A stretch of 64,000 bases of DNA, taken from assembly GCF_900172275.1 (NCBI RefSeq), contig NZ_FWFT01000002.1, forward strand, positions 62,001 through 126,000. The letters run 5' to 3'. How positions within the stretch are numbered: the stretch's first letter is position 1; each line of letters begins with the position of its first letter. The notes under the pieces are model-generated. The model saw only the letters and a list, made by a program, of their open reading frames with translations, was not told the DNA's origin and did no database searches. Of this stretch, positions 15,216-23,689 are shown piece after piece. Position numbers and translations under genes: made by a program. Origin of the DNA: Pseudooctadecabacter jejudonensis. GTDB lineage: Bacteria; Pseudomonadota; Alphaproteobacteria; Rhodobacterales; Rhodobacteraceae.

Positions 15216-16967
15216 ATGGGAACGATGCGTGGACTTGGTGTGGTGGGTGTGCTGGCCCTTTTGGGGGTGCTTGCAGCGGGCCTGCATGTCGTGTCGTTCT
15301 CCTATTTCAAAACACAAGAGATTGACCGCGCCGCCGCCCGCCTGACGCTCTACACCAGTACGCTCACGTCCGAATTGCGCCATTTCGCCCATCTGCCGTT
15401 CCTGCTGTCGCTGGATCCGGTGGTTGTGGCGACATTATCAGGCGCCCCTGCGGCTGATCTGGACCGCCGCTTGGCGCGCTTTTCGCAAAGTGCCGGGGTT
15501 GACGCGATCTATCTGATGGACGGGACAGGGCTGACCGTCTCCGCCTCAAACGCGGCCACGCCCAGCAGCTTCAAAGGACAATCCTACGGGTTTCGCCCCT
15601 ATTTTCAGGCCGCCCTGCGCGGCGAATTGGGCGAATTCTACGGCATCGGTGCCACCACGGGCATCCCTGGGTATTTCTATGCACTCGCTGTGCGCGCCGC
15701 GACGCCTCCGGATCGCGGGGTGATTGCGATCAAGGTTGATCTGTCCGAGGTGCAGGACAATTGGCAGGCCTCTGGAGAGCGGATCATTCTGGCCAATGAC
15801 GACGGCGTGGTGTTGCTGGCCTCAGACCCTGCGTGGCGCTACCGGACGTTGACAAAACTCAGCGAAGGTCAACGCGACCGGATCGTTGCCTCCCGCCAGT
15901 TCGGCGCCGAAGGGTTGGCCCCGCTGGACGCCGCACTGGACGTGTCTGCGCAATCGGCGGTGCTCGATGGAGAACGGCTGCTGTACTTGCAAACCGGCAA
16001 TTTACCCAACGGCTGGACGCTGCATTTCTTTGTGCCCGATGATGCGGCGTGGGCGCGGGCGTGGCTTGCGACAGGGGCGTTTTTGACGCTGCTTTTGATC
16101 AGTTTCAGTGTGTTTCAGGTGGCCCGCGTGCGCCGCATCCGGTCCGCGCTGCGCCGCTCCGAACGCGAAGAAACCGCCCTGCGGGCTGCCAACGCCCAAT
16201 TGGCGGTTGAGATTGAGGACCGCCGCGCCGCCGAAGCCAGCCTGCAAAAAACGCAAAGAGAGTTGGAACGCGCGGGCCGCTTGGCCGCGCTGGGCCAGTT
16301 GGCCTCGTCAGTGACCCATGAATTGGGCCAGCCCATCGCGGCCATGCGCAACCAGCTGGCGGCCTCCGAGATGACGGTGGGGGCCACGCCGCTGCACGAC
16401 AAGATGCAAGGGCTCGTGGCGCGGATGGAAAACATCACCCGTCAGCTGAAATTCTTTTCCCGCAAGGGGCGTGATCGGTTTGAGGTCTTTGATCTGCGCG
16501 CCGCGATGACAGCCACGTTGGACTTGATGGAGGCCACAATTGCCGCGCGCGGGGCCCACGTGCTGCTGGACGATGTGGCAGGCGATCTGACGCTAGAGGG
16601 CAACAAAATGCGGATTGAGCAGGTGATGACGAACCTCATCCGCAATGCACTGGATGCGGTGGAGGACGCGGACGTGCAAAACGTCACGATCCGCATGGGT
16701 GGGGAAGCAGATACGGTATGGTTTGCGGTGGCCGACACGGGCCACGGGTTGCGCGGGCAAAGCTTTGATGACTTGCGCGAACCCTTTGCCACCAGCCGCG
16801 AAAGCGGGCGGGGCATGGGTCTGGGCCTGACGATTTCCGCGGGCATTGTCACCGATCACGGCGGTACAATCACCGCGCAGGACTGCGCCGCGGGAGGCGC
16901 TGTGTTCCACGTGACGTTGCCGCGCAGGCACAGCAGCCCACCACAGACCCAAGGAGCCGAGCAATGA
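15216..16967 (+). CDS. dctB: DctB-type sensor histidine kinase
   Basis: Membrane sensor for a TRAP-transported substrate. One helix (about 7-27), an extracytoplasmic PDC-type sensor, a second helix near 282-303, a coiled-coil linker (EIEDRRAAEASLQKTQREL), then HisKA with ASSVTHELGQPIAAMRNQL (His368) and HATPase with NLIRNALDAV, VADTGHGL and GMGLGLTIS. The HELGQP box is typical of DctB kinases. 583 residues. Its stop overlaps the dctD start (ATGA), so the pair is co-translated. The ligand is unknown; C4-dicarboxylate is only the family default. Confidence 0.87.
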   Translation: MGTMRGLGVVGVLALLGVLAAGLHVVSFSYFKTQEIDRAAARLTLYTSTLTSELRHFAHLPFLLSLDPVVVATLSGAPAADLDRRLARFSQSAGVDAIYLMDGTGLTVSASNAATPSSFKGQSYGFRPYFQAALRGELGEFYGIGATTGIPGYFYALAVRAATPPDRGVIAIKVDLSEVQDNWQASGERIILANDDGVVLLASDPAWRYRTLTKLSEGQRDRIVASRQFGAEGLAPLDAALDVSAQSAVLDGERLLYLQTGNLPNGWTLHFFVPDDAAWARAWLATGAFLTLLLISFSVFQVARVRRIRSALRRSEREETALRAANAQLAVEIEDRRAAEASLQKTQRELERAGRLAALGQLASSVTHELGQPIAAMRNQLAASEMTVGATPLHDKMQGLVARMENITRQLKFFSRKGRDRFEVFDLRAAMTATLDLMEATIAARGAHVLLDDVAGDLTLEGNKMRIEQVMTNLIRNALDAVEDADVQNVTIRMGGEADTVWFAVADTGHGLRGQSFDDLREPFATSRESGRGMGLGLTISAGIVTDHGGTITAQDCAAGGAVFHVTLPRRHSSPPQTQGAEQ

Positions 16968-18256
16968 CCGACACCCGCGTGCTGATCATCGACGACGACC
17001 GCGCCATGCGCTCCTCCCTTGTGGATTTGATAGAGGCCGCAGGCTGGACCGCCAAGGCGCTGGCCCGCGCGACCGAAGTCCCCCGCTGGGTGGCGCAATT
17101 CAGCCCCGATGTGATCCTGTCGGACGTGCGGATGCCGGATATGTCCGGCCTTGATCTGTTGCGCAGTCTGGACGATGCCCCACCCGTCGTTCTGATTTCC
17201 GCTCATGGGGATATCCCAACAGCGGTCGAGGCGATGAACAACGGCGCCTATTCCTTTGTCGAAAAGCCGTTTGATCCCAAACGTTTGTTGTTGATCCTGC
17301 GCCATGCCTCTGACCAACACCGCATGCGCCAAAGCAATGACCGCCTGAAAACCCGCCTGCGTGAGGTCACGGGGCTGGACCGTCACCTGTTGGGGCAGAC
17401 GCCCGACATGCAGCGGCTGCGGGATATGATCGCACTGCTGGCCGACAGTGAGGCGTCGGTGCTGATCACCGGCGAGACCGGCACCGGTAAGGACCTGACC
17501 GCGCGGGCGTTGCATGATCTGTCGGGGCGGGGCGACCGGCCGTTCGTGGCGGTGAACGCCGCCCAGATCAACGCAGAACAGCTGCCGCATATCGCGCAGT
17601 CTGCCAATGGCGGCACGTTGTTTCTGGACGAGATTTGCGCCTGCCCTGCGCCCCTTCAGCCGACGCTGCTGCGTCTGATTGATGCGGGCGAAGTGTTGGC
17701 CCAAGGGCAAGGCGTGCCCGATCAGGTCACGTTGCGCGTGGTATCGGCCACCAACGAAGACACCGAACAGGCTGTGGCGGACGGGCGGTTGCGGGCGGAT
17801 TTGCTTTACCGTCTCAGCGGGTTCACCCTGTCGCTGCCGCCCTTGCGCGCGCGGCTGGATGATGTGCCGATGCTGGCACTGCGGTTCTTGCAAGACAGTG
17901 CCGCCGCGCAAGATGTCCCCGTGCCCGAATTGACCGAAGCGGACCTGACCACGCTGATCGCCCACGACTGGCCGGGCAACCTGCGCGAATTGCGCAATGT
18001 GGCCGACCGGCGCGTGTTTCTGGCGCGCCAAGGCGGCGGCACCATGGCGGATGCCTTGGCCTCGGATGCAACACAGGCCCCCACACGCCCCGGCCTGCGT
18101 GAAGCTGTCGCCGCGTTTGAACGCCAAATGATCGCCAAGGCCATTCAGGCGCACGCTGGCCGGATGGACGACGCGGCAGAGGCTTTGGGCATCGGGCGGC
18201 GCACCCTCAACGAAAAGATCGTCAAGCTGGGCCTTGATAAAGACGCGCTGCTATAG
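16964..18256 (+). CDS. dctD: DctD-type response regulator lacking the GAFTGA loop
   Basis: REC domain (phosphoacceptor Asp54 in ILSDVRMPDMSG), AAA+ domain (Walker A GETGTGKD at 170-177, Walker B GGTLFLDEI near 216-224) and a Fis-type C-terminal HTH (AAEALGIGRRTLNEKI). In normal NtrC-family activators about 40 residues, including GAFTGA, separate the NAA box from GGTLFLDE; here only about 14 do (NAAQINAEQLPHIAQSANGG). The loop that contacts sigma-54 is therefore absent with no frame disturbance. It may activate sigma-70 RNA polymerase, as the NtrC of R. capsulatus does, or act as a plain DNA-bound switch. 430 residues. Confidence 0.85.
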   Translation: MTDTRVLIIDDDRAMRSSLVDLIEAAGWTAKALARATEVPRWVAQFSPDVILSDVRMPDMSGLDLLRSLDDAPPVVLISAHGDIPTAVEAMNNGAYSFVEKPFDPKRLLLILRHASDQHRMRQSNDRLKTRLREVTGLDRHLLGQTPDMQRLRDMIALLADSEASVLITGETGTGKDLTARALHDLSGRGDRPFVAVNAAQINAEQLPHIAQSANGGTLFLDEICACPAPLQPTLLRLIDAGEVLAQGQGVPDQVTLRVVSATNEDTEQAVADGRLRADLLYRLSGFTLSLPPLRARLDDVPMLALRFLQDSAAAQDVPVPELTEADLTTLIAHDWPGNLRELRNVADRRVFLARQGGGTMADALASDATQAPTRPGLREAVAAFERQMIAKAIQAHAGRMDDAAEALGIGRRTLNEKIVKLGLDKDALL

Positions 18257-18267
18257 CCCCCGAACAC

Positions 18268-18287
18268 CCCTGCGGAAATCCGCAGGG
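18268..18287 (+). terminator. Hairpin after dctBD
   Basis: CCCTGCGGA (18268-18276) and TCCGCAGGG (18279-18287) form a perfect 9-bp stem with a 2-base centre, 12 bp after the dctD stop. No T-run follows immediately (GTTTTTC comes about 20 bases later), so termination may be partial. Confidence 0.5.
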
Positions 18288-18379
18288 CACCCCGCAAAAC
18301 CGCGCGCGTTTTTCTTCATAGGTGATTTGGGGTCAAATGGGGCTACACTCTTCCTCACATAGATTCTGGGAGGAACAAT

Positions 18380-19390
18380 ATGTCCAAATTCATGAACCGT
18401 GCGGCCATCGCCGCCCTTGCAACTGCCTGCGCCACCACTGCTGTGGCGGAGGAATGGAATGTGTCGCTGTGGGGCTCGCCTCGCGCATTCACCGCCCACG
18501 TGGAAAAAATCGCAGAGCTGGTGGACGAAAAAACAGGCGGTGAATTCACCCTCAACATCAGCTACGGCGGCCTGTCCAACAACCGCGAAAACCTCGATGG
18601 CATTTCCATCGGCGCGTTTGAAATGGCCCAGTTCTGCGCGGGCTATCACCGCGACAAGAACCCCTCGATCACCGTGCTTGAGTTGCCGTTTCTTGGCGTA
18701 AGCTCCCTTGAACAAGAGGTTGAGCTGTCGATGGCCGTCTACCAGCACCCTGCGACAGTGGCCGATCTGGCCCGTTGGAATGCGACCCTGCTGATGCCGT
18801 CGCCCCTGCCCCAGTACAATATCGCCGGTGTGGGCGATGCCCCTGCCGCGCTGACTGATTTCGAAGGTCTCAGCGTGCGTGCCACGGGTGGCATCGGGGC
18901 CGCGATGGAAACCGTCGGTGCTGTGCCCACGTCCATGTCTGCCTCCGAGGTGCGTCAGGCAATGGACAGCGGTGTGGTTAAGGCCGTGGCCTTCGCCCCC
19001 CATGCGCACATGTCATTCGGCACCATTGAGAACGCGACGTGGTGGACGGAAAACCTCAACCCGGGCACTGTGAATTGCCCCGTGGTCGTGAACACCGACG
19101 CCCTCGATGGGCTGAGCGACGATCACCGTGAGGCGCTGCTCGGCTCCGTAGATGAGGCGCTGGATCACTACATCGCCAACTACAACGGCGCCACGATGGA
19201 GGCTTGGGGCCCCGCCTTGGAAGAGCGCGGCATCACCCGCGTGTCGTTCTCAGACGATGAAATTGCTGCGTTCAAAGAGGCCGCAGCAGCGCCAGCCGCC
19301 GCCGCGTGGATCGAGCAAAACAGCGCCGCCGGCCTGCCCGCGCAAGAGCTGTACGATATGGTCACCGGCATGATCGCCGACGGATCGTAA
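18380..19390 (+). CDS. dctP: TRAP transporter substrate-binding protein (DctP family)
   Basis: Periplasmic binding protein (336 residues) with a signal peptide ending TTAVA before EEWNVSLWGSPRAFTAH. DctP-fold features include the ligand-region arginine segment LSVRATGGIGAAMETVGAVPTSMSAS (read as two pieces) and PVVVNTDALDGLSDD. ATG at 18380 has GGGAGG upstream. Next to dctQM and to the DctBD sensor pair, so it probably also informs the kinase. The substrate is not evident; the downstream enzymes point to a nucleoside-like compound rather than a C4-dicarboxylate. Confidence 0.86.
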   Translation: MSKFMNRAAIAALATACATTAVAEEWNVSLWGSPRAFTAHVEKIAELVDEKTGGEFTLNISYGGLSNNRENLDGISIGAFEMAQFCAGYHRDKNPSITVLELPFLGVSSLEQEVELSMAVYQHPATVADLARWNATLLMPSPLPQYNIAGVGDAPAALTDFEGLSVRATGGIGAAMETVGAVPTSMSASEVRQAMDSGVVKAVAFAPHAHMSFGTIENATWWTENLNPGTVNCPVVVNTDALDGLSDDHREALLGSVDEALDHYIANYNGATMEAWGPALEERGITRVSFSDDEIAAFKEAAAAPAAAAWIEQNSAAGLPAQELYDMVTGMIADGS

Positions 19391-19399
19391 ACCCCAATG

Positions 19400-19429
19400 C
19401 CCCCGCGCCCGACCGGCGCGGGGGTTTTT
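19400..19429 (+). terminator. Terminator-like hairpin between dctP and dctQ
   Basis: CCCCCGCGCC (19400-19409) and GGCGCGGGGG (19415-19424) pair perfectly around 5 bases and run into TTTTT. It lies 10 bp after dctP and about 40 bp before dctQ, as expected for a partial terminator that keeps the binding protein in excess. Confidence 0.85.
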
Positions 19430-19468
19430 CTGTGCGATACTGACATTTGAACAAAGGGGGCATGACGT

Positions 19469-20086
19469 ATGGCCACCGCATCCTTGGTGCTGACCGATGA
19501 CAGCACGCTGAGCAAACTGGACCGCGCCTTGTTGCGCCTCGAACGGGCCTTTGCCCTGATCAGCGGGTTGGCGGTGTTCGGTCTGATGGTTTTGGCCGTC
19601 GTGTCCGTGACGGGCCGCAATGCCTTTCAAAACCCGCTGCCCGGCTATGTGGATTGGATCGAACAAGCCATGCCCCTGATCGCGTTCATGGGCATATCCT
19701 GGGTCATGCGCGAAGGCGGTCATATCCGCATGGATATCGTCGTGGGGCAGCTCAAGGGCCGTGCGCTTTACCTCACTGAACTGATCACGACCTTGGCGGT
19801 GCTGATCCTGATGGTGCTGCTTGTCTGGGGATCCTGGGCGCATTTCCAACGCAGCTTTGATTTTGCCGCCCCCATGTGGAGCCGCGACAGTTCCATGGAC
19901 ATCGCCCTGCCAATTTGGCCCGCCAAGCTGATGGCCCCCTTGGCCTTTGGCGTGCTGGTGGCACGCCTGCTGTTGCAGGTCTGGGCCTATGGGCGCGCCG
20001 TTGTGACCGGACAGGCGATTGCCGTCCCCCTGATTGCTGATGCCGCCACACAGGCGCGCATGGAAGCCGAACAGCTGGAAGACTGA
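19469..20086 (+). CDS. dctQ: TRAP transporter small permease (DctQ family)
   Basis: A four-helix membrane protein of 205 residues. Helices lie near 32-52, 66-85, 107-127 and 147-167, with the family motif GYVDWIEQAMPLIAFMGISW. Followed 5 bp later by dctM. Part of the TRAP carrier, driven by a sodium gradient in known members. Confidence 0.85.
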   Translation: MATASLVLTDDSTLSKLDRALLRLERAFALISGLAVFGLMVLAVVSVTGRNAFQNPLPGYVDWIEQAMPLIAFMGISWVMREGGHIRMDIVVGQLKGRALYLTELITTLAVLILMVLLVWGSWAHFQRSFDFAAPMWSRDSSMDIALPIWPAKLMAPLAFGVLVARLLLQVWAYGRAVVTGQAIAVPLIADAATQARMEAEQLED

Positions 20087-20091
20087 AGAAC

Positions 20092-21492
20092 ATGGAACCG
20101 ATTGATATTGGATTGTGGGTCACCGGTGGCCTGTTGGTCATGGTGGTGCTGGGGATGCGCGTGGCCTTTGCCGCGGGCCTTGCGGGCCTCATCGGGCTGA
20201 TCTGGATTTTCTGGGCGCGCAAGGATTTCGCCATGGACGATTTCGGCTGGGCCCTCACCGTGGCCACCAAAACAGCCGGACAGGTGCCCCATTCCAAGGT
20301 GTCGTCACAGGCTTTGTCCCTGATCCCCACCTTCATCCTGATTGGCTATCTTGCCTATTACGCGGGCCTGACCAAAGCGATGTTTGAGGCCGCCAAACGC
20401 TGGATCGCCTGGGTGCCGGGCGGGTTGGCCGTGTCCACCGTCTTTGCCACCGCAGGCTTTGCGGCTGTATCGGGTGCATCTGTCGCCACGTCCGCCGTGT
20501 TTGCGCGCATCGCGATCCCCGAGATGCTCAAGATCGGGTACAACAAACAATTCGCCGCCGGTGTTGTGGCCGCAGGCGGCACGTTGGCGTCGCTCATCCC
20601 GCCCTCTGCCATTCTGGTGATCTATGCGATCATCGTGGAACAGGACGTGGGCAAGCTGTTGTTGGCGGGCTTCATTCCGGGGCTGTTTTCGGCCTTTGTC
20701 TACGCGGCGCTGATCATCGGCATGGCGCTGACAATCAAGGGCTTCGGCCCGCCGGTCACAGGATTCACATGGCGCGAACGCTTTGCCTCCCTGCCGCCTG
20801 CCCTGCCCATCGTCTTTGTCGTCGTCACCATCATCTGCTTTGTCTACAACCCCTTTGGCGGTGACGCCTGGGGCACCCCGACCGAGGGCGGCGCGATCGG
20901 GGCCTTCGTCGTGTTCCTCATGGCGCTCTACCGGGGCATGCGCTGGCCGCAACTGAAAGACGCGCTGCTGGAAACCGCCAAGCTCAGCGTGATGATCTTC
21001 ACCATCATCTGGGGCGTGCTGATCTATGTGCGGTTTCTGGGCTTTGCCGAATTGCCCGCCGCCTTTTCCGACTGGATCACATCCCTGACCATGGACCCGA
21101 TGTTGATCCTTATTTGCATCCTGCTGGCCTATGCGGTGCTGGGCATGTTCATGGATGCGATTGGCATGCTGCTGTTGACCCTGCCTGTGGTCTATCCGGC
21201 TGTCATGGCGCTGAACGGGGGGGCGGATGTGGCCGCCGCTGACAGCACCTTTGGCATGTCGGGGCCCATGTGTGCCATCTGGTTCGGCATTCTGGTGGTC
21301 AAAATGGCCGAGTTCTGTTTGATCACGCCCCCCATTGGCCTCAACTGCTTTGTGGTGGCTGGCGTGCGCGATGACCTCAGCGTGCAGGACGTGTTCAAGG
21401 GGGTGACGCCATTCTTCATCGCTGACGGCGTGACCATTGCGCTGCTGGTGGCCTTCCCATGGATCGTGCTCTGGTTGCCCAGTTTGGCATAG
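20092..21492 (+). CDS. dctM: TRAP transporter large permease (DctM family)
   Basis: A polytopic membrane protein of 466 residues with the DctM hallmarks SLIPTFILIGYLAYYAG, GTLASLIPPSAILVIYAI, AVLGMFMDAIGMLLLTLPV and LITPPIGLNCFVV. About 12 helices. Ends 46 bp before the first SAHH-like gene, without a terminator, so the enzymes downstream are probably in the same transcript. Confidence 0.87.
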   Translation: MEPIDIGLWVTGGLLVMVVLGMRVAFAAGLAGLIGLIWIFWARKDFAMDDFGWALTVATKTAGQVPHSKVSSQALSLIPTFILIGYLAYYAGLTKAMFEAAKRWIAWVPGGLAVSTVFATAGFAAVSGASVATSAVFARIAIPEMLKIGYNKQFAAGVVAAGGTLASLIPPSAILVIYAIIVEQDVGKLLLAGFIPGLFSAFVYAALIIGMALTIKGFGPPVTGFTWRERFASLPPALPIVFVVVTIICFVYNPFGGDAWGTPTEGGAIGAFVVFLMALYRGMRWPQLKDALLETAKLSVMIFTIIWGVLIYVRFLGFAELPAAFSDWITSLTMDPMLILICILLAYAVLGMFMDAIGMLLLTLPVVYPAVMALNGGADVAAADSTFGMSGPMCAIWFGILVVKMAEFCLITPPIGLNCFVVAGVRDDLSVQDVFKGVTPFFIADGVTIALLVAFPWIVLWLPSLA

Positions 21493-21538
21493 GGCGCGGG
21501 GTTTGACGGGGTCCGGCCTGCGCGCTACCACCCCTTCC

Positions 21539-22816
21539 ATGGATCAAAACACGCCGCACCCGACTGACCACAACGGCCCCGACATTCAGGCGCTGGTGGA
21601 TGAAGGCCGCAACCGCATCGATTGGGTGCACCGCTATTCGCCGGTGATGAACGGGCTGGTGCGGCGCACGGTGGGCGATGGCAGCCTGGCGGGCAAACGC
21701 ATTGCCGTCGTTGTGCATCTTGAGGCAAAGACCGCCTATCTGGCGCAGGTGCTGGCCGACGCAGGCGCTGATGTGATCGCGGCGGGCAGCAATCCATTCA
21801 CCACCAATGCCTCCGTCGTGGCCGCCCTGCGCGACAAAGGCATCCGCGTCGTGTCCGAGGCGGGCGGCACCCACGCCACATGGGAGGAAGAGCTACGCGC
21901 CGCCGCCGACCTCGAACCCGACTACATCATTGATGACGGGGCGGAACTCACCATGCGGGTGGGCATCCATCGCCCCGATGTCTTCAAGCGTCTCAAAGGC
22001 GTGTCCGAAGAAACAACCACCGGCACCGCGCGCCTGCACGCCATGGCCGCCGCTGGCAAACTGCCGTTTCCCGCGCTCACGGCCAATGATGCACGCTGCA
22101 AACATCTGTTCGACAACCGCTATGGCACGGGCCAGACCACCGTGCAGGCCATGTTGATGCTGACAAACCGGCAGGCCGCTGGGGCCGTTTGCGTCATCGT
22201 GGGCTACGGCTATGTGGGGCGTGGCATCGCGGAATACCTGTCAAAACTGCGGGCCAAAGTGCGCGTGGTTGAGGTCGACCCCGTCCGCGCGCTTGAGGCA
22301 CATATCGACGGCCACGTGGTTGGCACCGCCGCTGATGTCTTGCCCGACGCCGATTTCGTGATCACCGCCACGGGCGGAATGCGGGCCGTGACCACGCCCG
22401 AATTCAACGCCCTGCCGGATGGCGCGATCCTGTGCAACGCAGGCCACCATGATCTAGAGGTTGATGTGGAGGCCTTGGCGACCATGGCCCAGCGCACCAC
22501 ACAAGGCGCGACTGACATGGTGACTTACCATCTGCCGGACAAAGACCTGCATGTGCTGTCCAATGGCGCGCTGGTGAATATCGCAGGCGGCAGCGGCCAC
22601 CCGGTTGAGATTATGGACCTCACCTTCGCGGTCCAGGGCCTTGGCGCCCATTATCTGGTGAACACCCCGATGGACCCCGGCGTGCACGTATTGCCAAGGG
22701 CCGTGGACGACAGCATCGCAGCGGCCAAGCTGGACAGCCTTGGCGTCACGCTGGACGCCCCGCGATCAGAGCAAACCGATAACCACGCAGATTTCATCGA
22801 CAGGATCACCCTATGA
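21539..22816 (+). CDS. S-adenosylhomocysteinase-like protein with retained catalytic residues
   Basis: NAD-dependent SAH hydrolase fold, 425 residues (true SahH is about 460-490). Retained relative to human SAHH: DDGAELT (Asp132/133), VSEETTTG (Glu158), Lys188, FDN (Asp192, Asn193), NAGHHDLEVD (His303) and SGHP (His354), plus the Rossmann motif VGYGYVGRG at 221-229. The C-terminal tail that donates Lys and Tyr to the neighbouring subunit's NAD (ending YRY in SAHH) is missing. It is followed with a 4-base overlap by a degenerate paralogue and then a nucleoside hydrolase, behind a TRAP importer. It is probably not the housekeeping SahH; a 3'-keto-type reaction on an imported nucleoside is a reasonable guess. 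Confidence 0.8.
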   Translation: MDQNTPHPTDHNGPDIQALVDEGRNRIDWVHRYSPVMNGLVRRTVGDGSLAGKRIAVVVHLEAKTAYLAQVLADAGADVIAAGSNPFTTNASVVAALRDKGIRVVSEAGGTHATWEEELRAAADLEPDYIIDDGAELTMRVGIHRPDVFKRLKGVSEETTTGTARLHAMAAAGKLPFPALTANDARCKHLFDNRYGTGQTTVQAMLMLTNRQAAGAVCVIVGYGYVGRGIAEYLSKLRAKVRVVEVDPVRALEAHIDGHVVGTAADVLPDADFVITATGGMRAVTTPEFNALPDGAILCNAGHHDLEVDVEALATMAQRTTQGATDMVTYHLPDKDLHVLSNGALVNIAGGSGHPVEIMDLTFAVQGLGAHYLVNTPMDPGVHVLPRAVDDSIAAAKLDSLGVTLDAPRSEQTDNHADFIDRITL

Positions 22817-23673
22817 CCGCCGCACAGGATTGGGCCCTGCGACATCTACCGCTCACACGGTCCGCTTTGGCGCGGCTGGATACAGACGGCCTGCAGGTGG
22901 CGCTGGATATGGACCGGTCGGCGGCGGCGGAGGGTCTGGCCGCAGCCTTGGCAGAGGCCGGGGTCACCGCCCTGTGGGGCCAAGACGCCGATGTCGTGAT
23001 CGGCGCGGCGCAGGTGACGATCAACGGCACCGTCCACGCGCTTGATGCCACCGCCTTGGGCCACCTTTACGCGATTGAGATTGGCTTGGGTCAGGCCGCG
23101 GTTATGGCGCTGCTTGACATCACGAACCTGCAAATCGCAGGCCGCCCTGTGGGCGTCATCGGGTATGATCCAGCAGGACGCAGCATTGCGGCCCATGCGC
23201 GGGCCATGGGCGCGCGTGTCACGGTGATTGACGCAGATCCAGTGGCCGCCGTACGCGCGCTTCACGATTGCCATGATGTCGGGGACGGCGCTGCGGTGCG
23301 GACTGTCGATGTGGTCTTCGTCACCTCTGCCCGTGCGGCCGCACTGGTCATGGCACATGCGGATCATCTGCGGCCCGATACCTTGATCGCAAACACCTCC
23401 CCCCACGTCGGCCCGCGCAACTTTGCCGATCTTAATCCGGCCACCGACGTGCGCGCCCACGTCACCGAACACACCCGAAGCGATTCATCCTGCATCAAAC
23501 TGATCGCACAAGGCGCCCCCCTGCAGACCGCAGCAGCGCAGGGTTTGCCGCTTGAGGGACGCGACGTTCTGTTTGCACTCGCCCTCAGCACGCTTCATCA
23601 CCGCACCTCGCCCGATCCCCTCACAGCGGCTGAACGCGATGTGGCTGCAGACATCCTCACCCATAAAACCTGA
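22813..23673 (+). CDS. Degenerate S-adenosylhomocysteinase-like paralogue
   Basis: 286 residues, overlapping the preceding SAHH-like gene by 4 bases. The segment IEIGLGQAAVMALLDITN, then IAGRPVGVIGYDPAGRSIAAH and ARAMGARVTVIDADP, aligns with SAHH (YGTGQS..., IAGKxVVVxGYGxxGKG, ARGxGAxVxVxExDP). The Rossmann GxGxxG has become GYDPAG, and the N-terminal substrate motifs (DDGGDLT, SEETTTG, FDN) are absent. It probably lacks activity alone and may act as a partner subunit of its neighbour, because SAHH subunits complete each other's cofactor site. That role is inference. Confidence 0.72.
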   Translation: MTAAQDWALRHLPLTRSALARLDTDGLQVALDMDRSAAAEGLAAALAEAGVTALWGQDADVVIGAAQVTINGTVHALDATALGHLYAIEIGLGQAAVMALLDITNLQIAGRPVGVIGYDPAGRSIAAHARAMGARVTVIDADPVAAVRALHDCHDVGDGAAVRTVDVVFVTSARAAALVMAHADHLRPDTLIANTSPHVGPRNFADLNPATDVRAHVTEHTRSDSSCIKLIAQGAPLQTAAAQGLPLEGRDVLFALALSTLHHRTSPDPLTAAERDVAADILTHKT

Positions 23674-23689
23674 CGCAAGGCCCGATCCG

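Noticed and set aside
15105-15392. N-terminal extension of PxpA
   Set aside because: The open frame overlaps dctB on the other strand, and the LamB/YcsF signature starts exactly at the ATG at 15104.
18257-18379. Sigma-54 promoter upstream of dctP
   Set aside because: No GG-N10-GC element matching TGGCAC-N5-TTGC is visible, despite the DctD neighbour.
20305-21540. Long open frame antisense to dctM
   Set aside because: Translation is His/Gln/Asp-rich without domains, and it mirrors a clear DctM on the plus strand.
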